DNA of 40,958 nucleotides, from positions 122,501 to 163,458 of the forward strand of contig CACABC010000002.1 in assembly GCA_902530635.1 (NCBI GenBank), in the 5' to 3' direction. A program made the translations under genes and the position numbers. This DNA comes from an uncultured Pelagibacteraceae bacterium (GTDB lineage: Bacteria > Pseudomonadota > Alphaproteobacteria > Pelagibacterales > Pelagibacteraceae). How positions within the stretch are numbered: position 1 is the first letter of the stretch; every line of letters starts with the position of its first letter. Positions 19,124 to 27,791 of this stretch are shown in pieces. The notes below the pieces were generated by a model. It saw nothing but the letters and a program-made list of their open reading frames with translations, searched no databases and had not been told where the DNA came from.

Positions 19124-20388
19124 TAATAATTTAGTCTAGAAATATTTGCTCCACATTTTTTAAGTTTTTTTTCTATAAATTCGTAACCTCTGTCTAAATG
19201 GTAAACTCTGTTAATAGACGTTCTATTTTTCGCAATTAAACCTGCTAAAACTAAACTTACTGAAGCTCTCAAGTCTGTTGCCATAACTTCAGCTCCATTT
19301 AATTCCTGAGGGCCGTTTATAAGCGAAAGATTACCTTTGACTTTAATTTTAGCTCCCATTCTATTAAGTTCAGGGACATGCATAAATCTGTTCTCAAAAA
19401 TATTTTCTCTTATTTTTGATAGGCCTTTAGCTTTTATCATTAAGACCATTATTTGTGCTTGAAGATCAGTAGGAAAACCTGGGTATGGTTCTGTAATAAT
19501 AGAGATAGGTTTTATTTCTTTGGAGTAGAGAACTGTCACTTCATTTTTAGAAATTTTTAAATTAATACCCATTTTCCTTAAGATCGTCATTTCTTTACTC
19601 AAAATTTTTGACTCTATATCCGTAATTCTCAGTTTTTTTCCTGCTACCGCTCCAGCAATGATAAATGTGCCTGCCTCTATTCTATCAAACATAATTTTAT
19701 GTTTAACAGATTTTAATTTTTGATTTCCTACCACTTTTATTTCCCTTTTGTTTACCCAAGATATTTTTACACCCATTTTTTTTAAAAAATCTGTTAGATT
19801 TTTAATTTCTGGTTCACACGCACAATTTTTTATATGTGTATTTCCTTTTGCATAACTTGCAGCTATAATAATATTTTCTGTTGCACCAACTGATATTGAA
19901 GGAAGAGTAATCTTTGTGCCAACAAGTCCATTTTTTGCCTCCGCTAATATATATCCATCCTTTATTTTAATCGTTGCGCCCATTTTTTTTAAACCAAAAA
20001 GGTGAATGTCAACTGGTCTTGGACCAATTGCGCAACCGCCTGGTAAAGATACTTTTGCTTTTCCGAATTTGGAAAGTAAAGGTCCCAAAATAATTACTCC
20101 TGCTCTCATAGTTTTGAGCAAGCTATATGGGGCAACTGTATTTAATTTTCGTCCATTATTATTAATAAAAATTTTTTTTTTTTTTAAATTTAGTTTTATA
20201 TTTGAACCAATATGCTTTAGAAGTTCAGACATTGTTATTACATCTTTAACTATAGGAAGGTTGCTCAATTCTATTTTTTTATCGCTAAGTATCGAAGCAG
20301 CTAGTATTGGCAGAGTTGCATTTTTTGAACCAGATATTTTAACAGTTCCAGATAAACTTTTTTTACCTTTAACAACTAATTTTTGCAT
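19123..20388 (-). CDS. murA: UDP-N-acetylglucosamine 1-carboxyvinyltransferase
   Basis: MurA makes the first committed step of peptidoglycan synthesis, moving enolpyruvate from PEP to UDP-GlcNAc in the cytoplasm. The 421-residue inside-out barrel keeps the SGSKNA motif (19-24, with the substrate lysine K22), R95 in the TMRAG segment, and the catalytic cysteine C119 in PGGCAIGPRPVD. The cysteine predicts fosfomycin sensitivity, unlike Asp-type enzymes. It starts three bases after the stop of dcd. Confidence 0.97.
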   Translation of the reverse strand: MQKLVVKGKKSLSGTVKISGSKNATLPILAASILSDKKIELSNLPIVKDVITMSELLKHIGSNIKLNLKKKKIFINNNGRKLNTVAPYSLLKTMRAGVIILGPLLSKFGKAKVSLPGGCAIGPRPVDIHLFGLKKMGATIKIKDGYILAEAKNGLVGTKITLPSISVGATENIIIAASYAKGNTHIKNCACEPEIKNLTDFLKKMGVKISWVNKREIKVVGNQKLKSVKHKIMFDRIEAGTFIIAGAVAGKKLRITDIESKILSKEMTILRKMGINLKISKNEVTVLYSKEIKPISIITEPYPGFPTDLQAQIMVLMIKAKGLSKIRENIFENRFMHVPELNRMGAKIKVKGNLSLINGPQELNGAEVMATDLRASVSLVLAGLIAKNRTSINRVYHLDRGYEFIEKKLKKCGANISRLNY

Positions 20389-20391
20389 TAA

Positions 20392-20946
20392 TTAAATTTT
20401 AGGAAGCGTGACACCTTTTTGCTTCATGTATTTACCTTTTCTTTTAGAATACGTAATTTCAGGTTTTTCGTTACCTTTTATAAAAACAAATTGTGCAGCA
20501 CCCTCGTTTGCATAAATCTTAGCAGGAAGTGGTGTACTGTTGGAAAATTCAAGTGTAACATGACCTTCCCAGCCTGGTTCTAATGGGGTTACATTAACTA
20601 TAATACCACATCTTGCATAAGTAGATTTTCCCAAACAAATCACTATTACATTTTCAGGTATTTTAAAATATTCTACAGTTCTTGCTAAAGCAAATGAGTT
20701 AGGTGGTATTACACAAACCTTTGATTTCTTTGAAACAAAGCCATCTTTTTTAAAATTTTTTGGATCTACAGTTGTTGAATTTACATTTGTAAAAATTTTG
20801 AAATCATTTGAAACTCTTGCATCATATCCATAAGAGGAAAGTCCGTATGATATTTTTCCTTTTCTAGCTTGTTTGGAGATAAATGGTGATATCATCTTAT
20901 GACTTTTTACCATTTTTTTAATCCACTTATCTGACAAAACACTCAT
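20392..20946 (-). CDS. dcd: dCTP deaminase
   Basis: This enzyme deaminates dCTP to dUTP, feeding dTMP synthesis. The 184-residue protein has the dUTPase-like beta fold with [12 protein letters not shown] (35-46), [11 protein letters not shown] (105-115), the core [15 protein letters not shown] (122-136) containing the catalytic glutamate E133, and the C-terminal GAAQFVF. The length is that of the monofunctional enzyme. It lies three bases downstream of a 37-codon reading frame and three bases upstream of murA. Confidence 0.96.
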   Translation of the reverse strand: MSVLSDKWIKKMVKSHKMISPFISKQARKGKISYGLSSYGYDARVSNDFKIFTNVNSTTVDPKNFKKDGFVSKKSKVCVIPPNSFALARTVEYFKIPENVIVICLGKSTYARCGIIVNVTPLEPGWEGHVTLEFSNSTPLPAKIYANEGAAQFVFIKGNEKPEITYSKRKGKYMKQKGVTLPKI

Positions 20947-20949
20947 TTT

Positions 20950-21063
20950 TTAATTTTTATTTTTTTTATACTTATTTTTAAATTCTTTTCTTTTTTTTAA
21001 ATTAACCTTTAAAGCTAAACTCTTCCTAGAAAGAGATTTCTCTTTTTTTAAAAGAACTTTCAT
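20950..21063 (-). CDS. Small basic protein of 37 residues (hypothetical)
   Basis: An ATG at 21061-21063 opens a frame for MKVLLKKEKSLSRKSLALKV followed by a lysine-rich tail, ending at TAA 20950-20952. It fits exactly between the 63-residue gene (five bases upstream) and dcd (three bases downstream), which is the spacing used elsewhere in this window. The segment LALKVNLKKRKEFK resembles the end of small basic proteins I have seen in other alphaproteobacteria, but I cannot verify this. Lysine-rich frames arise easily in A-rich DNA, so it may not be coding. Confidence 0.45.
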   Translation of the reverse strand: MKVLLKKEKSLSRKSLALKVNLKKRKEFKNKYKKNKN

Positions 21064-21068
21064 TTGGA

Positions 21069-21260
21069 CTAATTTTTGTTTGGATCGGTTAAATCCTCTA
21101 AAGTAATAGTTTTTTGAATATCGTGCATCTTGTCGTTCTCTTCATTTTTTGTCTTTGACCCTTTTCTGGCTCTTCGTTGCTCTAGGCGTGCTTTTCTTTT
21201 TGCCTCTTTCTTCATGGCTTTTTCGCCCCTAGTAGATTTATAATCGTAATGAATTCCCAT
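21069..21260 (-). CDS. Small basic hypothetical protein, 63 residues
   Basis: I do not recognise this protein. It begins MGIHYDYKSTRGEKAMKKEA and continues with a strongly basic Lys/Arg/Ala helix to about residue 35 and an acidic C-terminal tail, with no membrane segment. A well-formed promoter (21277-21305) points at its ATG, which supports expression. It heads the series 63-aa, 37-aa, dcd, murA, DUF2948, hisD, infA. A nucleic-acid-binding role would fit the charge but is inference. Confidence 0.65.
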   Translation of the reverse strand: MGIHYDYKSTRGEKAMKKEAKRKARLEQRRARKGSKTKNEENDKMHDIQKTITLEDLTDPNKN

Positions 21261-21276
21261 ATTTGCACCATATATT

Positions 21277-21305
21277 TTAATAACGTTTTACTTTGAAGAA
21301 TTCAA
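21277..21305 (-). promoter_or_regulatory. Promoter of the dcd-murA-hisD-infA series
   Basis: On the minus strand TTGAAT (21300-21305), a 17-base spacer and TATTAA (21277-21282) precede the ATG at 21260. Initiation near 21270 leaves a leader of about ten bases. The -35 and spacer are the same as in the M23 gene promoter at 2678-2706. Confidence 0.5.
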
Positions 21306-21377
21306 TTATGCAAGCCTCTACTGAAAAAGTAAGTAAATATCCTCTAATAAAATGTGAAATTTAATGTTCTATTTGAA

Positions 21378-22829
21378 CTAGAAGTTTTTTTTTAAATCTT
21401 TTTCAATTGTATGAAATGGATTTTCCCAATTATCGATTTTTTTGGATCTATAAAGAGTAACGTTTTCATACCATTTTGAATTGTTATCTTTTAAGAACCA
21501 TCTCCAATCGCTTATAAATGGAATGGGTATCCAAGTTTTTTTTCCTAATGTTGCAGATATGTGAGCCAAAGAGGTATCTGCTGTAATAATTAAATCCAAA
21601 TTTTTTATTATTTCTATACTGTCAACAAAAGCATTATTTGAGGTATCTATATCAGGTAAATATATTAAATTTTTTTTTCCTGATATTTGCTTTAATTGAC
21701 TTTCTTCAATTGTTTTTTGCAGGATTATAAAATTGAAATTGAATTTTTCTGCAAGTTTTATAAAATATTGCATTGGGATATTTTTTGTTGATTGGGAAGT
21801 TAGAGAATTTATCCCTATTTTCGGGCCTTTGTATTTTTTTAAATTTGAATACCATTTATCTTCGGCTTCCTTATTTTTCTGAAAGAAATTTACTGTTTTG
21901 CAGAAAAGATTATTTTCTCTTAAAAAGACTCTTAATAAACTAACTAGGTGATTATGGTAATCATGAGGAGGAATTTTATCGCCTTCTGAGATTAATTTGA
22001 ACTTTTTTTTGTCGAAGAAATGAAAAAATTTATTACTTTTCACATATAAAATAATTTCTAACTTATATTTTTCCTGCAAAAAGTATAAATATCTTGTAAA
22101 TTGAATTAAATCTCCTATTCCTTGTTCTGCAATTACAAAGAGTTTCTTGTTATTAAGATTCTCACCATTCCAGACCTTACTTTTTAAATTTAGTTTAGAA
22201 TAATTAATATAGTCAGAGAATGACTTGCTTTTTTTTCTCCATTCGTATTCCTCAAAACCTTTTTCTAGTTTTCCCATCATTAACAACAACGTGCTATAGT
22301 TTATATGGCCATCAATATAATTTTGATTAATTTTGATTGAGTTTTCAAATGATTTTGATGCATTCTCAAAATTTCCAATATTTTTATAAGCTAGAGCTAA
22401 GTTATTGTGAGCTAAGAAATTTTCTGGGTTAGCTTTGATTGACTTATTAAAAGCAAAAATCGCCTTTTCGAATTCTCCTTTCAAAGAATATATGTTACCA
22501 ATGTTATACATAGAAAAGTTTTTTGTTGGATTTATTTTGAAGGATTTTTCATAAAATTTAATAGCCTCATGATAAATTTTCTGATCATGACATAATTTTC
22601 CATAATTATATAAAAGAATAGGATCATTTGGCTTGAGCTTGATACATTTTTTAAAAATATCTTCTGCTTTTTTAAATTCTTTTGTTTGAGACAACAAACT
22701 TCCATAATTTTCTAAAACAGCTAAATCATTTGGATTCTTTTCTAATAAATTTTCGTAAATTTCTTTTGCTTTTGAAAAGTTGCCTTTGCTATGGTGAAGT
22801 ACAGCGGTTTTAAAAATATCTATTGTCAC
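21378..22829 (-). CDS. TPR protein with glycosyltransferase-like C-terminal domain
   Basis: Residues about 1-190 form some five tetratricopeptide repeats (N-Y-G / A-I-x-F-x-K-S-I-K-x-N-P pattern, roughly 34 residues each). From about 215 on, a Rossmann-type domain includes LFVIAEQGIGDLIQFTRYL, KGPKIGINSLTSQST and LDLIITADTSLAHISATLGK-x-W-x-P, resembling heptosyltransferase (GT9)-like and O-GlcNAc-transferase-like C-terminal domains. The protein probably glycosylates a surface polymer or protein; substrate and activity are not determinable. The start is GTG at 22829, two bases after the stop of a 51-residue gene, suggesting coupling. The VTT membrane protein is the first gene of the group. Confidence 0.82.
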   Translation of the reverse strand: MTIDIFKTAVLHHSKGNFSKAKEIYENLLEKNPNDLAVLENYGSLLSQTKEFKKAEDIFKKCIKLKPNDPILLYNYGKLCHDQKIYHEAIKFYEKSFKINPTKNFSMYNIGNIYSLKGEFEKAIFAFNKSIKANPENFLAHNNLALAYKNIGNFENASKSFENSIKINQNYIDGHINYSTLLLMMGKLEKGFEEYEWRKKSKSFSDYINYSKLNLKSKVWNGENLNNKKLFVIAEQGIGDLIQFTRYLYFLQEKYKLEIILYVKSNKFFHFFDKKKFKLISEGDKIPPHDYHNHLVSLLRVFLRENNLFCKTVNFFQKNKEAEDKWYSNLKKYKGPKIGINSLTSQSTKNIPMQYFIKLAEKFNFNFIILQKTIEESQLKQISGKKNLIYLPDIDTSNNAFVDSIEIIKNLDLIITADTSLAHISATLGKKTWIPIPFISDWRWFLKDNNSKWYENVTLYRSKKIDNWENPFHTIEKDLKKNF

Positions 22830-22831
22830 TA

Positions 22832-22987
22832 TTATTTTTTTAAAGTTTTTAATATTGTTATATTTATTAAAGATAATAGAATTGCAATCAAAACATCTAG
22901 GAATGGACTAGCTTCTGGGTAGCCATAATTCCATAAGATAACAAGTACGGCCCAGACAAACCATATAATTAAATTTAAATTTTTCAT
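22832..22987 (-). CDS. Small membrane protein of 51 residues
   Basis: An ATG at 22985-22987 opens a frame beginning MKNLNLIIWFVWAVLVILWN and ending at TAA 22832-22834. It has two hydrophobic stretches (about 4-20 and 29-46) separated by NYGYPEASPF, so it is probably a two-helix membrane protein. It begins one base after the stop of the VTT gene (TAAAATG) and ends two bases before the GTG of the TPR gene. That exact fit and the balanced composition argue for a real gene. I do not know the family. Confidence 0.72.
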   Translation of the reverse strand: MKNLNLIIWFVWAVLVILWNYGYPEASPFLDVLIAILLSLINITILKTLKK

Positions 22988-22988
22988 T

Positions 22989-23717
22989 TTATTTTTTATT
23001 AAAAAAAATTTTTTTTAATATTATTCCTAAAATTGCAACAACCAAAAACCCTATAATAGGTAAATAAATATCTGGATAAGTAATTATTTTAAAAAAACTG
23101 GGTTCTTCGTTTTTCTCAATAAAATTTTCTATACCAGCTCCTAAAGCTACTGTAACGAACATTGGAGGGCCACATCCTAATAAAGTCCCTAAAAAATAAT
23201 TTTTTGTAGATATGTTAAAAATAACAGGAAGAATATTTTGAATTCCAAAAGGTATACCGCCACCTCCCATAAACCTAAATACGGAAAAATAAAACAATTC
23301 TTTTTTTTGAAAAGAATTTTTAAAATTAGAAAATTTTTTTTCTAACTTTTGTTTTACTAAATCTGCAAAAAAGAGTTTTGCTAAAAGATATAACAAGGTA
23401 GTTCCAAATGTTGCAGACAATAAAGCAATTAGAATTCCAAACCACTTACCAAAGACAAAACCCGAAAATATTAAAATAGGACTAGCAAAACCTAAAAGCA
23501 AATACCAAATCACAGAGAAAATAAAAAAGCTTAATGTTAAAAATAAAAGGTTATTATTTTTATATTGAATTATAGTATCTTGATTTGATCTGATTAGTTC
23601 ATAACTGGTGAGATCTCTCAGATCAATAAAAGAGAACAAAAAGTAAAGCCCAACAAAAAGTACTAATAAATATAAGGCTCCAATTATAAGTTTTAGTTTT
23701 GTAGAACTGAAATTCAT
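22989..23717 (-). CDS. TVP38/TMEM64 (VTT-domain) membrane protein
   Basis: This 242-residue protein has about six hydrophobic segments, including 11-31, 55-75, 77-100 and 218-236. The central VTT region holds [11 protein letters not shown] near 148 and T-L-L-G-C-G-P-P near 178, where the family usually has a Phe-Arg-x-x-P pattern and a G-x-x-P pattern. VTT/DedA-like proteins are linked to lipid scrambling and membrane homeostasis. It is transcribed divergently from rpmH and leads a group with the 51-residue and TPR genes. Confidence 0.85.
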   Translation of the reverse strand: MNFSSTKLKLIIGALYLLVLFVGLYFLFSFIDLRDLTSYELIRSNQDTIIQYKNNNLLFLTLSFFIFSVIWYLLLGFASPILIFSGFVFGKWFGILIALLSATFGTTLLYLLAKLFFADLVKQKLEKKFSNFKNSFQKKELFYFSVFRFMGGGGIPFGIQNILPVIFNISTKNYFLGTLLGCGPPMFVTVALGAGIENFIEKNEEPSFFKIITYPDIYLPIIGFLVVAILGIILKKIFFNKK

Positions 23718-23795
23718 AAATTAACTTTTAACTGTACTTATACAGGCTTATTACCTATAAATATCAAAAAATTTATTAGGAACCAAAGAAATCTT

Positions 23796-23930
23796 ATGAA
23801 AAGAACCTACCAACCCAGTAAGCTAGTAAGAAAAAGACGGCATGGCTTTAGATCAAGAATGTCAACAAAAGCAGGAAGAAAACTTTTGGCGAGACGAAGA
23901 GCAAAAGGTCGTAAAAAACTTTCTACTTAA
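23796..23930 (+). CDS. rpmH: 50S ribosomal protein L34
   Basis: L34 is a 44-residue, very basic protein beginning [20 protein letters not shown], followed by the conserved [21 protein letters not shown] core, and ending at TAA 23928-23930. It heads the classical rpmH-rnpA-yidD-yidC cassette, with rnpA starting eleven bases after its stop. The dnaA-side neighbours found in other bacteria are absent; a divergent VTT gene lies upstream instead. Confidence 0.97.
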   Translation: MKRTYQPSKLVRKRRHGFRSRMSTKAGRKLLARRRAKGRKKLST

Positions 23931-23941
23931 AAAACAATATA

Positions 23942-24304
23942 ATGACAAAGCTTGAAAGTTTAAAAAAAAGCTCTGATTTTGCAAAAGTATTAAAACATAG
24001 AGTAGTTAGCGGAGACTGTTACACAATATATCGTGTGAAAAATTTTATAAATAAAAATAGAGGAAGTAAAAAATTATACATAAGTTTTGTAATGAGAAAA
24101 AAAATTGGAAATGCTGTAAAAAGAAATAGAATAAAAAGGAAATTAAAATCTATAATTTTAAAACTATTAAAAATAAACAGTGCAATTGATTTAAATTACG
24201 TATATGTAATTTTTGGAAAAGATAAAGCTTATGAGGAATATCATGATTCTTTATTTGAAAAGATGAAAAAAAGTTTTAAAAGAATGGATGGTGTAAAGTC
24301 ATGA
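23942..24304 (+). CDS. rnpA: Ribonuclease P protein component
   Basis: RnpA binds the RNase P RNA and helps cut the 5' leaders from pre-tRNAs. The 120-residue protein has the conserved RNA-binding block G-N-A-V-K-R-N-R-I-K-R-K-L near residues 57-69 (the RNR motif). The N-terminal sequence LKKSSDFAKVLK fits the family start. Its last four bases overlap the ATG of yidD (ATGA). Confidence 0.94.
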   Translation: MTKLESLKKSSDFAKVLKHRVVSGDCYTIYRVKNFINKNRGSKKLYISFVMRKKIGNAVKRNRIKRKLKSIILKLLKINSAIDLNYVYVIFGKDKAYEEYHDSLFEKMKKSFKRMDGVKS

Positions 24305-24558
24305 AAATAATAATTTTTTTTATTATATCTTTAATTAAATTTTATAAATTTTTTATATCACCTTTATTTGGTCAAAATTGTAGATTTCTCCCATCTTGTT
24401 CGGAATACTTTATTGAGTCTTTAGAAACTCATGGTCTAATAAAGGGATTGTCTCTTGGATTTAAAAGAATATCTAAATGTCATCCTATAAAATTTTTAGG
24501 TGGCAGTTCAGGACTAGATTTCGTTCCAAAAAAAGAAGGTTTAAAGAAAAAATATTAA
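24301..24558 (+). CDS. yidD: Membrane protein insertion efficiency factor YidD
   Basis: This 85-residue amphipathic protein has the invariant C-R-F-L-P-S-C-S-x-Y and G-x(4)-K-R-I-S-K-C-H-P motifs, with three cysteines. In other bacteria it assists YidC-dependent insertion at the inner membrane. Start and stop overlap or abut rnpA and yidC, so the three are cotranslated from one mRNA. Confidence 0.95.
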   Translation: MKIIIFFIISLIKFYKFFISPLFGQNCRFLPSCSEYFIESLETHGLIKGLSLGFKRISKCHPIKFLGGSSGLDFVPKKEGLKKKY

Positions 24559-26253
24559 ATGGATCTTAGAAACGTAATTTTTGCAATCGCCCTTTCATTT
24601 GCAGTTTTATTTGGATGGTCTGTAATTTTTGAAACACCTCAAATAGAAGAACAAAATAAATCTCAACAAACACAAAGATCTCAAAAAACAGATAAACAAA
24701 CATCTGATGCTCCTAGTGTGAATTTTGAAAACAATAAAGCGCTTAATATATCTAGAGAAGATGCAATTAATACTGGAAAAAGAATTAAATTTGAAAATGA
24801 AAATGTTAAAGGTTCTATTTCACTTAAAGGAGCTCTAATTGATGATATTACTTTTAAAAATTATAAAGACAAACTTGGTTCAGATAAAAATGTTACATAC
24901 TTAAACCCCGCAGAAACAAACGATGGATATTTTGTTGAAACAGGTTGGGCAGCAAGTAATGTAGGAAAAATATCTCTTCCAACTTCAGATTCAGTTTGGA
25001 ATGTTAAAGGAAATAATAAATTATCATTAGATAATCCTGTAATAATAGAATGGAATAATAAGTCTGGACTTATTTTTAGAAAAAAAATTGAAATAGATGA
25101 AAAATTTTTATTTAGAATTACTCAAGAAATTCAAAATCAATCAGGCAATAGAGTTGAGCTTTATCCTTATGCTCAAATAACTAGAAATGTGGCACCTAAT
25201 GTTACAGATTTTTATATTTTACACGAGGGCTTTATTGGAGTTTTTGATGAAGAGCTCAAAGAGGAAAGTTACGACGATATAGAGGATAAAAAACAAGAAT
25301 ACAATGCTGGAGAAGGTTGGATAGGAATAACTGATAAATATTGGTTGACCGCATTGGTGCCTGAAAAAAACCAATCTTTTAAAGGAGAATTTATTTTTAA
25401 AAATGGTTTTAAAGCTAATTACATTCAAAATAAACCTGTTGTTATTCAGCCATCAGGATCTGGAATATCTGAGACTAAAGTTTTTGTAGCTGCAAAAGAG
25501 GTAAAAATAATTGATGGGTATGCAGAAACCGAAAATATTAATAAGTTTGATTTAACTATCGACTGGGGATGGTTCTATTTTTTTACTAAACCATTATTTT
25601 TTATAATGAACTATTTATTTGAGTTAACCAAAAACTTTGGGATCGCCATAGTTTTAGTTACAGCAGCTGTAAGATTATTATTCTTTCCGCTGGCAAACTA
25701 TTCTTTCAGATCAATGGCAAAAATGAAAATTTTGCAGCCAGAATTATTAAGACTGAAAGAATTACATAAAGAGGATAAGGTTAAACTTCAACAAGAAATG
25801 ATGTCTCTTTATAAGAGAGAGAAAGTGAATCCTTTATCTGGATGTTTGCCTATTTTAATTCAGATACCTTTCTTTTTCGCAATTTATAAAATGCTTTTCA
25901 TTTCACTTGAAATGAGACATCAACCATTTTTTGGCTGGATAAAAGATTTATCTGCGCAGGATCCGACTTCAATTTTTAATCTATTTGGTCTCATTCCTTG
26001 GGACCCACCATCATTTTTAATAATTGGAGCATGGCCAGTTTTGATGGGTGTTACTATGTATCTGCAACAAAAGTTGAACCCTACACCACCAGATCCTATA
26101 CAAGCAAAAATATTTATGTTCTTTCCACTTTTCTTGGCAATAATTTTAGCTCCATTCCCCTCAGGATTAGTTGTTTACTGGACAATAAATAATATCTTAA
26201 CAATTGCTCAGCAGTGGGTAATAATGAGAACTACAACAGTCAAAACCAAATAA
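24559..26253 (+). CDS. yidC: Membrane protein insertase YidC
   Basis: YidC inserts and folds inner-membrane proteins, alone or with SecYEG. The 564-residue Gram-negative form shows a first transmembrane helix at about 5-24, a large periplasmic beta domain (about 60-335) and a C-terminal 60KD_IMP domain with five helices (about 345-555). Conserved segments there are AIVLVTAAVRLLFFPL (with the groove arginine), Y-K-R-E-K-V-N-P-L-S-G-C-L-P and PSGLVVYWTINNILTI. It begins directly at the yidD stop, and its own stop TAA abuts the ATG of argB. Confidence 0.97.
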   Translation: MDLRNVIFAIALSFAVLFGWSVIFETPQIEEQNKSQQTQRSQKTDKQTSDAPSVNFENNKALNISREDAINTGKRIKFENENVKGSISLKGALIDDITFKNYKDKLGSDKNVTYLNPAETNDGYFVETGWAASNVGKISLPTSDSVWNVKGNNKLSLDNPVIIEWNNKSGLIFRKKIEIDEKFLFRITQEIQNQSGNRVELYPYAQITRNVAPNVTDFYILHEGFIGVFDEELKEESYDDIEDKKQEYNAGEGWIGITDKYWLTALVPEKNQSFKGEFIFKNGFKANYIQNKPVVIQPSGSGISETKVFVAAKEVKIIDGYAETENINKFDLTIDWGWFYFFTKPLFFIMNYLFELTKNFGIAIVLVTAAVRLLFFPLANYSFRSMAKMKILQPELLRLKELHKEDKVKLQQEMMSLYKREKVNPLSGCLPILIQIPFFFAIYKMLFISLEMRHQPFFGWIKDLSAQDPTSIFNLFGLIPWDPPSFLIIGAWPVLMGVTMYLQQKLNPTPPDPIQAKIFMFFPLFLAIILAPFPSGLVVYWTINNILTIAQQWVIMRTTTVKTK

Positions 26254-27123
26254 ATGTCTGGGGAAAAAAGTTTAGATGAAATAAAAAAATTTTGGCCTAA
26301 GGAAGCGCCTGATATAGAGAATGTACCAAAGTATATCAAAAAATATAAAGAAGACTTAATAGTTATTAAGTATGGAGGCAATGTTTTAATAGATAGAAAT
26401 ATATTTAATAATTTTATAGAGGATATAAGCGTAATAAATAAACTGGGTCTTTCAATTATAGTTGTACACGGAGGAGGTCCAAGAATAGAAAGGGAACTAA
26501 AAAAATATAATATTCAAACAAAGTTTATTAATGGTTTAAGAGTAACAGACAAAAAGGTAATTAAAATTGTTGAAGAGGTATTGATTGATTTTAATAATGA
26601 TATTGTAAGCTCTTTAAAGAAAAAAGGCTCAAGAGCAGTCTCAATAAATTCTAAAATAAATAATGTAATTAATGTAGTTCCAAACAAACAGGAACTAGGT
26701 TTTGTTGGTGTGCCAGATAAAATTAATTTAGATACTATTAAGTATATGATTAGTCAAAATCAAATTCCTATAGTAGCGCCACTAGGTTTAGACAAAAATA
26801 ATCAAACATACAATATTAATGGAGACACTGCTGCTAGTGCTATAGCAAAAAAACTAAAATCTAGAAGACTTATTCTAATGACAAACGTTGAGGGGGTTTA
26901 TGACGATAGGAAAAAACTAATACCAGAAATTAAACCACTTGATCTTGAAAATTTAATAAAATGGAAAATAGTTGGTGAAGGAATGATACCAAAGATAGAA
27001 AATTGTGTAGATGCCGTCGAAAACGGTGTTAGAGGTGTCGTTATACTTGATGGCAGAAAACCTCACTCTATATTAGACGAAATTTTCTCTGACAAAGGTT
27101 CTGGCACCTTAATAAGAAAATGA
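26254..27123 (+). CDS. argB: Acetylglutamate kinase
   Basis: ArgB phosphorylates N-acetylglutamate, the second step of arginine synthesis. The 289-residue protein has the amino-acid kinase motifs V-I-K-Y-G-G-N (38-44), V-V-H-G-G-G-P-R-I near 69-77 and N-G-D-T-A-A near 189-194, plus NVEGVYDD. An N-terminal segment of about 30 residues before the first strand looks like the mobile helix that lets arginine-sensitive enzymes form hexamers, so feedback inhibition is possible (inference). Its stop overlaps the next start in ATGA. Confidence 0.95.
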   Translation: MSGEKSLDEIKKFWPKEAPDIENVPKYIKKYKEDLIVIKYGGNVLIDRNIFNNFIEDISVINKLGLSIIVVHGGGPRIERELKKYNIQTKFINGLRVTDKKVIKIVEEVLIDFNNDIVSSLKKKGSRAVSINSKINNVINVVPNKQELGFVGVPDKINLDTIKYMISQNQIPIVAPLGLDKNNQTYNINGDTAASAIAKKLKSRRLILMTNVEGVYDDRKKLIPEIKPLDLENLIKWKIVGEGMIPKIENCVDAVENGVRGVVILDGRKPHSILDEIFSDKGSGTLIRK

Positions 27124-27791
27124 AAGAGCTTATAAATATTAAGTACTGGTTGTTTGATTTAGATAACACACTTTATTCAGGTGATACTAAAGTCTTTGAT
27201 CAAGTAGATAAAAGGATGTCTAAATATATATCCAGTAAACTTAAGGTAAGTATTGAAGAGGCTAGAAAAATTCAAAAAAACTATTTTCATGAGTACAATA
27301 CAACGCTCAATGGAATGATTAAAAATCACAAAATTGATGCTCAGGAATTTTTAGATTTCGTACATGATGTAGATTTAAGTTTCCTAAAAAATGACAAGGG
27401 ATTAGAAAAAGAGTTGAGCAAAATAAAAGATAAAAAAATAATTTTTACTAATGGGTCAAGAGCCCATGCAGAAAATGTTACCAAAAGAATAGGTATCAAT
27501 AAGCTATTTGATGGAATTTTCGATATTGTTGACTCAGATTTTGTACCCAAACCAGCAATCAAAACCTATAAAAGATTAATTGATAAATACAAAATTGAGC
27601 CACAATATTGTATATTAGTAGAGGATATCGCTAGAAATTTAAAACCAGCGCATGAACTAGGTATGAAAACTGTTTGGATTAAAAATAAAGAACCATGGGC
27701 TGCTGAATTCTCTAACGAGAATTTTATAAATTATAGAACAGAAAATTTGACTAACTTTTTAAAGGAAATTAATGAACTTAGAAAAAATTGA
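27120..27791 (+). CDS. HAD-superfamily hydrolase, pyrimidine 5'-nucleotidase type
   Basis: This 223-residue phosphatase has HAD motif I F-D-L-D-N-T-L-Y (12-19; nucleophile D13, acid/base D15), a helical cap, motif II I-F-T-N-G-S, and motif III/IV with K-P and L-V-E-D (near 167-171). The family (SDT1/PHM8-like) dephosphorylates pyrimidine nucleotides in yeast, but the bacterial substrate is open. In alphaproteobacteria it often lies between argB and dapD. Its end overlaps the dapD start by 20 bases. Confidence 0.87.
   Translation: MKELINIKYWLFDLDNTLYSGDTKVFDQVDKRMSKYISSKLKVSIEEARKIQKNYFHEYNTTLNGMIKNHKIDAQEFLDFVHDVDLSFLKNDKGLEKELSKIKDKKIIFTNGSRAHAENVTKRIGINKLFDGIFDIVDSDFVPKPAIKTYKRLIDKYKIEPQYCILVEDIARNLKPAHELGMKTVWIKNKEPWAAEFSNENFINYRTENLTNFLKEINELRKN

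Noticed and set aside
23732-23745. Small palindrome CTGTACTTATACAG between the VTT gene and rpmH as an operator
   Set aside because: Five-base arms are too short to distinguish from chance in an AT-rich spacer, and no regulator gene is near.
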